A DNA stretch of 14,699 nt from JANLSO01 sp031362405 (GTDB lineage: Bacteria; Actinomycetota; Thermoleophilia; Miltoncostaeales; Miltoncostaeaceae), in the NCBI GenBank assembly GCA_031362405.1, contig JANLSO010000070.1:1-14699 (forward strand). Direction: 5' to 3'. The notes below the pieces were generated by a model. It made no database searches. It was not told where the DNA came from and saw nothing but the letters and a program-made list of their open reading frames with translations. A program made the translations under genes and the position numbers. Below, one piece after another: positions 6,919 through 11,571 of this stretch (within the stretch, counting starts at the first letter, position 1; the number at the start of each line of letters is the position of its first letter).

Positions 6919-7689
6919 ATGGAAACCCATCCCACGAGATGGCCCCCACGTCGTTTGAGAACGGCGAACCTGGTCGTCGGCCTCACGCACCTCGGACAGG
7001 CCGCCGCCGTCGGCGCACTCAGCAACGGGTTCAGCATCCCCGTCACGGCGGCCTTCCAGGAGGGCCCGCCCGGTTCCAGCCTGGCCGACCGCGAGACGCT
7101 CTTCGATGCGCCCTTCGCCTGGCTGATCGCACTGTTTCTTGCCCTCGCTGCGATCGACCACCTGCTGATGGCCGCCCCCCGCGTGAACGGCTGGTACGAG
7201 ACGAACCTCGGTCGCGGACGCAACGACGCCCGCTGGATAGAGTACTCGGTCAGCGCCTCGGCGATGATCGGCCTGGTTGCGCTTCTGACCGGCATCACCG
7301 ATGTCTTCGCGTTGGTGGCGATCCTCGGCGTGAACGTGGCGATGATCCTTTTCGGGGCGCTGATGGAGCGCTTCAACCCCGACCGCACCGACGTCGACTG
7401 GACGCCGTTCATCTTCGGCTGCATTGCCGGTGCGGTGCCCTGGATTGCCGTCGCCATCGCCATCGCGGGCTCTGAGCTCGGTTCGGGAGACGTGCCGGGC
7501 TTTGTCTACGGCATCTTCATCTCGCTGTTCATCTTCTTCAACTGCTTTGCCATCAACCAGGTGCTGCAGTACCGGATGGTCGGCCCGTGGCGTGACTACC
7601 GCTTCGGCGAGGCCGTCTACATCGGACTCTCCCTGCTGGCGAAATCCGCGCTCGCTTGGCAGGTCTTCGCGGGAGCCCTCGCCTCATAG
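6919..7689 (+). CDS. Heliorhodopsin (retinal-binding photoreceptor, inverted topology)
   Basis: 256 residues with seven hydrophobic helices (about 17-38, 63-85, 105-125, 128-150, 162-184, 193-217, 231-254). The sequence matches the heliorhodopsin family throughout: ARWIEYSVSAS in helix C, ILGVNVAMILFGALMER in D, FGCIAGAVPWI in E, DVPGFVYGIFISLFIFFN in F, and SLLAKSALAWQVFAG in G. K242 is the Schiff-base lysine, E108 the counterion, and H24 and H81 match the conserved histidines; all are offset by one from the reference protein 48C12. The long A-B loop (37-62) is also typical. By family knowledge heliorhodopsins sit with the N-terminus inside, do not pump protons and have slow photocycles that suggest sensing or enzyme regulation. 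ATG 6919 gives the normal N-terminal length; it has no SD. No blh/brp or carotenoid gene lies in the window, so retinal must come from elsewhere. Confidence 0.97.
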   Translation: METHPTRWPPRRLRTANLVVGLTHLGQAAAVGALSNGFSIPVTAAFQEGPPGSSLADRETLFDAPFAWLIALFLALAAIDHLLMAAPRVNGWYETNLGRGRNDARWIEYSVSASAMIGLVALLTGITDVFALVAILGVNVAMILFGALMERFNPDRTDVDWTPFIFGCIAGAVPWIAVAIAIAGSELGSGDVPGFVYGIFISLFIFFNCFAINQVLQYRMVGPWRDYRFGEAVYIGLSLLAKSALAWQVFAGALAS

Positions 7690-7698
7690 CAATACCCA

Positions 7699-7719
7699 GC
7701 TTGACCAGATTGGTCAAGC
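7699..7719. promoter_or_regulatory. Palindromic operator (and -35 region) of the toxin-antitoxin operon
   Basis: A perfect inverted repeat with 9-nt arms GCTTGACCA (7699-7707) and TGGTCAAGC (7711-7719) around GAT lies 16 nt before the antitoxin ATG. TTGACC (7701-7706) within it is a good -35 box; 17 bp on, CACGCT (7724-7729) is a poor -10 that would place transcription start at the ATG. The arrangement fits autorepression by the antitoxin-toxin complex. Confidence 0.7.
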
Positions 7720-7735
7720 GTGGCACGCTGAGTCG

Positions 7736-7978
7736 ATGAGGACGATCAACCTGTACGACGCAAAGACGCACCTCTCCCAGCTCGTCGACCGCGCGGCAGG
7801 GGGGGAAGAGATCATCATCGGCAAGAACGGAAAGCCGCTGGTGAAGATGGTCGCCTACACGGAGACCTCGAACGTGCCCCGGATACCAGGTAGCTGGAAA
7901 GGGCGCGTCACGATTCACGCGAATTTCGATGACCTGCCGCCGGACGTCGCCGAGGCCTTTGCGGGCGAGGCACCCTGA
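7736..7978 (+). CDS. Phd/YefM-family (VapB-type) antitoxin
   Basis: 80 residues. The N-terminal Phd/YefM fold MRTINLYDAKTHLSQLVDRAA (1-21) and the EEIIIGKNGKPLVKMV strand segment (24-39) form the DNA-binding dimer domain. The C-terminal tail, with GSWKGRVTI (52-60) and FDDLPPDVAEAF (64-75), is the usual toxin-neutralising segment of antitoxins paired with PIN toxins. It neutralises the adjacent toxin and, with it, should repress the operon through the palindrome just upstream. The start at 7736 matches the family N-terminus and has no clear SD, so translation is probably leaderless. The frame is open further upstream but there it only overlaps the heliorhodopsin gene. Its TGA overlaps the CTG proposed as the toxin start. 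Confidence 0.92.
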   Translation: MRTINLYDAKTHLSQLVDRAAGGEEIIIGKNGKPLVKMVAYTETSNVPRIPGSWKGRVTIHANFDDLPPDVAEAFAGEAP

Positions 7979-8352
7979 GGCTTCTTCTCGACACGCACGC
8001 CGTGCTTTGGTGGTTGGCGGATGACAGGGAGCTGAGCACGGCTGCGCGAGAAGCGATTGCCACGCCCGACGCGGAGGTCTTTGTGAGCTCGGTCTCCGTC
8101 TGGGAGATCGCGATAAAGCGTCGAGCGGGAAGGCTCAACGCCCCCGACAATCTGATCGACGAACTCGAGCGGGAGCGCTTTACTCCGTTGCCGCTCACCG
8201 CTCATCACGCCTGGATCGCCGGCCATCTCGAGCCACACCACGCGGATCCGTTTGACCGGGCCCTCGTGGCCCAAGCGCTCAGCATGGATCTTCGTCTTGT
8301 CACTCGTGACGCTCGGATTCCCCGGTATGGGGCCGACGTGCTGAGGGCGTGA
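7975..8352 (+). CDS. vapC: PIN-domain toxin (VapC-like ribonuclease), probable CTG start
   Basis: 125 residues if translated from CTG 7975. The PIN domain begins (M)RLLLDTHAVLWWL; D6 is the first catalytic acid. E44 (SVWEIAIK), D94 (HADPFDRALVAQA) and D112 (VTRDARI) complete the Mg-binding set, so an active RNase is expected, usually cutting tRNA or rRNA. The first conventional start is GTG 8002, which would delete LLLDTH and D6 and destroy the domain. No ATG, GTG or TTG occurs in frame between the stop at 7930 and that GTG. The only start giving the family N-terminus is CTG 7975, overlapping the antitoxin stop as CTGA, with GCGAGG just upstream. Translational coupling to the antitoxin is likely. 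Alternatively the start codon was lost by mutation (ATG to CTG) and the toxin is weakened or silent. Confidence 0.88.
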   Translation: MRLLLDTHAVLWWLADDRELSTAAREAIATPDAEVFVSSVSVWEIAIKRRAGRLNAPDNLIDELERERFTPLPLTAHHAWIAGHLEPHHADPFDRALVAQALSMDLRLVTRDARIPRYGADVLRA

Positions 8353-8363
8353 GGCCACGACTC

Positions 8364-8375
8364 GGTGCCGGGCAC
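8364..8375. repeat. Small palindrome GGTGCCGGGCAC
   Basis: GTGCC (8365-8369), G, GGCAC (8371-8375) lies 12 bp after the toxin gene. Its core resembles the palindrome at 11548-11562 (pattern GGTGyCnGGCAC). It may be a degenerate member of the same dispersed repeat family. It runs directly into the CATGA tandem repeat. Confidence 0.35.
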
Positions 8376-8394
8376 ATGACATGACATGACCTGA
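8375..8394. repeat. CATGA pentanucleotide tandem repeat
   Basis: Three perfect CATGA units (8375-8389) are followed by one imperfect unit, CCTGA (8390-8394). A pentamer array can expand or contract by slippage and shift reading frames. The altered fourth unit turns an ATG into the CTG at 8391, exactly where the repair-gene remnant downstream would start. Confidence 0.7.
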
Positions 8395-8584
8395 CATCGA
8401 TCGCTGCGCACGTGCGGAAGGCCTTGGCCGAAAACGCCGACCCTGAACGGTTCGCAAGGCGATCGGTTGCGCGCCACGCGATCACGCGTATTGGCGACCG
8501 GATGCCTGGGGAGTTCGTCGGCGCGACCGCGAACTCTCACCGTTGTCGGTGCGTGAAGCGCTGAAGCACCTGGGCCAGAGTTGA
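8385..8584 (+). pseudogene. Probable remnant of an AlkD-like DNA alkylation repair gene (N-terminal part, frameshifted)
   Basis: The frame from 8385 reads (CTG)TSIAAHVRKALAENADPERFARRS, resembling the first helix of AlkD-type HEAT-repeat DNA glycosylases, which typically begin with VRxALAxxADPERAA. It continues to GDRMPGEFVG, where the family has GDRFLGVR, and then stops at 8562. Another frame over the same bases reads GVRRRDRELSPLSVREAL and ends at 8584, which resembles the next family block (GVRxPxLRxLAR...LxxVxxLL). A small indel near 8510 would join the two. The rest of the gene is absent, cut off by the hairpin at 8563. The match is from memory on a short stretch, so the family name is tentative; that this is not an intact gene is firmer. 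Confidence 0.4.
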
Positions 8585-8596
8585 CCCAGGTGCTTC
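8563..8596. terminator. Strong hairpin terminator after the DEAD-box helicase
   Basis: Perfect 12-bp stem GAAGCACCTGGG (8563-8574) / CCCAGGTGCTTC (8585-8596) with a 10-nt loop, 11 nt beyond the helicase stop on the minus strand. There is no long T run on either side. It probably serves the helicase and may be bidirectional. Confidence 0.7.
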
Positions 8597-8607
8597 GAAT
8601 AGCGCTG

Positions 8608-9894
8608 CTACGCGGTGGGGCGGCTGCCGCGAGGAACGCGGTTGCGGCGCGGCGCGGCGTTGTCGGTCGGTGCCCCCGACCCGCCGGGGCGGGGGCGGGG
8701 TTTGCGGCCCGGTGCGAAGACCGATCCGCGCTTACGTGAGCCGTAGAGCACACGCGGCGGCGCCATGGCGTAGCCGGTGCTGGTCCAGCCCTCGTGCAGA
8801 CCGAGGCTGGCGGCGATGCGGCCCACCTGCTCGGCATGCTCGGGCATCACCAGGGTGACGGCCCGACCCGAGCGCCCGGCACGCGCGGTGCGGCCGACGC
8901 GGTGGGTGTAGGCGGCCTGATCTTCCGGCGGGTCGAAGTTCACGACAAGGCCGATGTCATCGAGGTCAATGCCTCGGGCCGCGACGTCTGTGGCGACGAG
9001 CACGCGGGTGCGGCCCTTGCCAAAGTTGCGAAGCGCCCGCTCGCGTTGGCTCTGCGAAAGATCGCCGTGCATCTCGCCCGCGCTGACGCCCTTCTCGGAC
9101 AGGCGCTCGGCGAGTCGGCCGGCGCCGCGCCGGGTACGGCAGAACACGAGCACCAAGCCGGCCTCGTCGTTGATGAGGTCGAGCAGCTGCCGGGTGCGGT
9201 CAGAGGTCGAGGCACACGCTGCGAAGCTCTGCTCGAGGCGCTCGGAAAGGGGCTCCTCGCTGCCCGGGCCATCGACGACCGAGAGGATCGCCGCGTCGCG
9301 CGTGAAGCGCTTCGCGAGCTGTCCGACGGCGCCGTCGAGGGTTGCCGAGAAGAACATCGTCTGACGGTCGGTCGGCAAGAGCGCGACGATCGCGTCGACC
9401 TGGGGCAGAAAGCCCATGTCGAGCATCCGGTCGGCCTCGTCGAGGACGAGCACCTCGATCTCGGCGAGGCTCACCTGGCCGCGGCGGCTGAGGTCGAGCA
9501 GGCGACCGGGGGTGGCGACGATGATGTCGGCGCGCTTCGCGTCTCGGGCCTGGTTGGCCATCGAAACTCCGCCGTAACACACGGCGACGCGCAGCTTGCG
9601 GGCGGCGGCCAGGGGGGCCAGCTCGGTTTCGATCTGGTTGGCCAGCTCACGCGTGGGGGCGAGCACCAGGGCGACCGGGCGGCGTCCGCCCGGCTCGGTG
9701 CCCTCCACGAGGGGAAGGCCGAAGGCGAGGGTCTTACCCGAGCCGGTCGGGGACTTCACCAGAACGTCGCGACCGGAGTCGGCAACGGGGAGGACAAGCT
9801 CCTGCACCGGGAACGGGGTCTCGATACCGCGGGCCAAAAGGACCGCGCGCACACTGTCGCTTACGCCGAGATCGGCGAAAGTACATGAATCCAT
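8608..9894 (-). CDS. DEAD-box ATP-dependent RNA helicase
   Basis: 428 residues with all motifs in order: Q motif GIETPFPVQ (23-31), Walker A SPTGSGKT (48-55), PTRELA (80-85), TPGR (128-131), DEAD (152-155), SAT (183-185), VFCRTR (250-255), ATDVAARGID (301-310) and HRVGRTARAGR (331-341). A basic, Gly/Pro/Arg-rich tail (about 380-428) should bind RNA non-specifically. It unwinds short RNA duplexes in ribosome assembly, mRNA decay or cold adaptation, and resembles the RhlE/CsdA group; I cannot say which. The ATG at 9894 gives the normal N-terminus (CTFADLGVS). AAGGAG lies 10 nt upstream, a rather long spacer. About 250 bp without a gene precede it, leaving room for a regulated leader as in cold-shock helicases. 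A strong hairpin follows the stop. Confidence 0.96.
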   Translation of the reverse strand: MDSCTFADLGVSDSVRAVLLARGIETPFPVQELVLPVADSGRDVLVKSPTGSGKTLAFGLPLVEGTEPGGRRPVALVLAPTRELANQIETELAPLAAARKLRVAVCYGGVSMANQARDAKRADIIVATPGRLLDLSRRGQVSLAEIEVLVLDEADRMLDMGFLPQVDAIVALLPTDRQTMFFSATLDGAVGQLAKRFTRDAAILSVVDGPGSEEPLSERLEQSFAACASTSDRTRQLLDLINDEAGLVLVFCRTRRGAGRLAERLSEKGVSAGEMHGDLSQSQRERALRNFGKGRTRVLVATDVAARGIDLDDIGLVVNFDPPEDQAAYTHRVGRTARAGRSGRAVTLVMPEHAEQVGRIAASLGLHEGWTSTGYAMAPPRVLYGSRKRGSVFAPGRKPRPRPGGSGAPTDNAAPRRNRVPRGSRPTA

Positions 9895-10142
9895 ATGGGG
9901 GTTGCTCCTTGCGGCCGTAGTGCCGCGTGTTGGACGGGAGATCGGCCTCGACCGTCACACCCTCAGGAGTCCCGGGGTTCAGACGCTCTCCCACTCAGGC
10001 GACCGGATTGCCGCCCAATGCTCTTCCAAGTCGACGCGCGAACCGTCGGCATGAGCCAAGGGGGATGCGTCGGAAAGACCTTTGCTTCGACGGTGAGCAT
10101 ACCCGTTCACCGCGAAACCGCCACATCACCGCCGTAACACGG
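9895..10142 (-). promoter_or_regulatory. Leader/promoter region of the helicase
   Basis: No protein-like ORF is seen in these 248 bp. On the minus strand a TATGCT box lies at about 10097-10102. It is followed downstream by an inverted repeat CGTCGAA/TCCGACG (10092-10086/10074-10068, one T-G pair). If TATGCT is the -10 box, the mRNA has a leader of roughly 195 nt, long for this genome. The SD AAGGAG is at 9910-9905. Confidence 0.35.
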
Positions 10143-10646
10143 CTAGTCGACGTCGACCGGGGGAGCGTCGCGGGGCGGTCCGACGAGGCGTTCGAGGCGC
10201 ATGTGGATGCGCACCGTGCGCATCGGTTGCCCATGCGGCCCGTAGACGATCACCTGCACGAGATCGGTGTCGTCGCCCATCGGGCGGCGGCGTACCCAGT
10301 CGACGATCACCTCGACGAGCCGGTCGGCGATGGCTCCCGCGCGCCGGTTTCCCATGTGCGACAGGAAGATGCGAAGGGTTGAGGTGACCTCGAGTCGCAG
10401 CGGGGTCGCGGGTGGCCCGGCGCCATCGGTGCGCTGTTGCTCGAGCATCAGCGCCGCGGCGCTGCTCAGCTCGACGGTCGCCGCATCGTCGATTTCTGAA
10501 CCCAGACCGAACCAGCGCGGCGTCGGCTCGCGCAGGACCTCCCGCAGGTCGAGGAGGAGATCCTCGATGGCCTCGGGGGCGGAGGTCGCTGCCAGTTGGC
10601 GGTCGAGATCGAGCTGCGCCGTCGGGCTGTCGTCGTGAGTAGCCAT
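10143..10646 (-). CDS. Conserved-looking hypothetical protein, 167 aa
   Basis: Family not recognised. The protein is soluble, with no signal peptide or membrane segment. The N-terminal half is acidic and helical (IEDLLLDLREVLRE at 26-39, then EIDDAATVELSSAAALMLEQQ). The C-terminal half has alternating strands and helices (LRLEVTSTLRIFLSHMGN, AIADRLVEVIVDWVRRR, LVQVIVYGPHGQPMRTVRIHM) and ends in a Pro/Asp tail. Reading quality is good: hydrophobic positions alternate as in a real alpha/beta protein, and the opposite-strand frames look like shadows. The ATG at 10646 has AAAGG close before it, and TAGATT (10663-10658) 11 nt upstream is a possible -10 box. The gene starts 33 bp after the SDR gene on the same strand, so co-transcription is possible. 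Without recognised domains no function is proposed. Confidence 0.7.
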   Translation of the reverse strand: MATHDDSPTAQLDLDRQLAATSAPEAIEDLLLDLREVLREPTPRWFGLGSEIDDAATVELSSAAALMLEQQRTDGAGPPATPLRLEVTSTLRIFLSHMGNRRAGAIADRLVEVIVDWVRRRPMGDDTDLVQVIVYGPHGQPMRTVRIHMRLERLVGPPRDAPPVDVD

Positions 10647-10679
10647 GGCCTTTGGAGAATCTAGCCGCTTTCGGGGCGG

Positions 10680-11474
10680 TTAGTGGCCTATGCGCTCCTG
10701 CGCCTTCTTCGCCATGCGCGATGCCGCCGCCCGCGACACGAAACGTGGCACCAGGGCGATGGCCTTGTTCTTCGTGCCGGGGGTGGCGATGCGTTTGCCG
10801 CGCATCATCTGCCGGTAGCCCTGCGCCGCGACGTCGGTGGCGCTCATCAGGCCGCTCGCCATCAGCTTCGAGTCGCCCATGCCGGCGCGGTCGGTGAAGC
10901 CCGTCGAGGTCGGTCCGGGGCACAATGCCGTGACGGTGACGCCGGAGGATGCGACCTCTTCGGCGAGCCCGACCGAGAGCGACAGCACGTAGGCCTTGGT
11001 CGCGTAGTAGACCGACATCAAGGGACCACCCGGAAGGAACGCCGCCGTCGATGCCACGTTCATGACGCGTCCGCGTCGCCGCGCGACCATTCCCGGCAGC
11101 ACCTCTTTGGCGAGCGCCGTCAGAGCGACGACGTTCACCCCGAGCATTCGCATCTCCTCCTCGGCGTGTGTCTGCACGAACTCGCCGTAGGTGGCAAAGC
11201 CGGCGTTGTTGATCAGGACATCCACCTCGGCGTCGTTCGCGGCGAGGTCCGCCTGAACCGCCTCGACGCCCGCCGGTTCAGAAAGATCGGCGACCACCGT
11301 GCGCACCGTGACCGTCGCACCGAGCTCACCCGCAACCCGCTCGAGTGCATCCGAGCGCCGTGCGACGAGCACGAGATCATGGCCGTCGGCGGCCAAAAGA
11401 CGCGCCAGCTCAAGGCCGATGCCACTGGTGGCGCCGGTGACAAGCGCGAGCGGGCGGGTCTGCGCGGCAATCAT
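10680..11474 (-). CDS. Short-chain dehydrogenase/reductase (SDR), NAD(P)-dependent
   Basis: 264 residues, a classical SDR Rossmann-fold enzyme. Seen are TGATSGIG (13-20) for the dinucleotide, VVADL (60-64) for the adenine ring, NNAG (89-92), catalytic S142 (NVASTAAF), Y156 and K160 (YYATK) and the PGPTSTGF loop (186-193). It oxidises or reduces a hydroxyl/carbonyl group on an unknown substrate. ARR at 38-40, after the second strand, favours NADP(H). A basic C-terminal extension (RFVSRAAASRMAKKAQERIGH) may contact membrane or protein. I chose the ATG at 11474 because AGAGGAT precedes it with proper spacing and it starts just before the first strand; an upstream in-frame codon at 11519 would add 15 residues of low similarity. 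The gene is upstream of the 167-aa gene and may be transcribed with it. Confidence 0.93.
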   Translation of the reverse strand: MIAAQTRPLALVTGATSGIGLELARLLAADGHDLVLVARRSDALERVAGELGATVTVRTVVADLSEPAGVEAVQADLAANDAEVDVLINNAGFATYGEFVQTHAEEEMRMLGVNVVALTALAKEVLPGMVARRRGRVMNVASTAAFLPGGPLMSVYYATKAYVLSLSVGLAEEVASSGVTVTALCPGPTSTGFTDRAGMGDSKLMASGLMSATDVAAQGYRQMMRGKRIATPGTKNKAIALVPRFVSRAAASRMAKKAQERIGH

Positions 11475-11571
11475 GAAGATCCTCTTTGGCGAGCCGGAAC
11501 TCTCCTGAGACTTGCACACACGTCGGCTACCAGCCAGCCTGCATAAATGGTGTCTGGCACCAGTTATGCGC
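11469..11571 (-). promoter_or_regulatory. Upstream region of the SDR gene with SD
   Basis: AGAGGA 6-7 nt before ATG 11474 is the SD and decides the start. The gap to the preceding gene (97 bp) also contains the REP-like palindrome at 11541-11569. No convincing -10 or -35 box is visible. Confidence 0.4.
11541..11569. repeat. REP-like interrupted palindrome, core TGGTGTCTGGCACCA
   Basis: Nested inverted repeat: GCATAA (11541-11546) pairs with TTATGC (11564-11569) and TGGTG (11548-11552) with CACCA (11558-11562), with one A-G mismatch between the arms and a 5-nt loop TCTGG. It begins 3 bp beyond the stop of the PGBD protein (minus strand), so it may act as that gene's terminator. Its AT-rich outer arms and perfect symmetry are unlike the surrounding sequence. 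A similar core occurs at 8364-8375. Confidence 0.65.

Noticed and set aside
8002..8352. PIN toxin starting at GTG 8002
   Set aside because: This start removes the conserved LLLDTH strand with the first catalytic Asp.
8375..8394. CRISPR-like or regulatory direct repeats
   Set aside because: Five-base units in tandem without spacers form a simple microsatellite.
8794..9888. Plus-strand open frame of 364 codons opposite the DEAD-box helicase
   Set aside because: The minus strand carries every helicase motif; the plus frame is His/Glu/Gly-rich with no family resemblance.
9734..9994. Upstream ORF overlapping the helicase start on the minus strand
   Set aside because: It begins at a non-ATG codon without SD and becomes Arg-rich inside the helicase gene; it looks like a shadow frame.
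9950..10010. tRNA-like segment (GTTCAGA and GAGTGGGAGAGCG)
   Set aside because: No cloverleaf can be drawn: the acceptor and anticodon stems do not pair.
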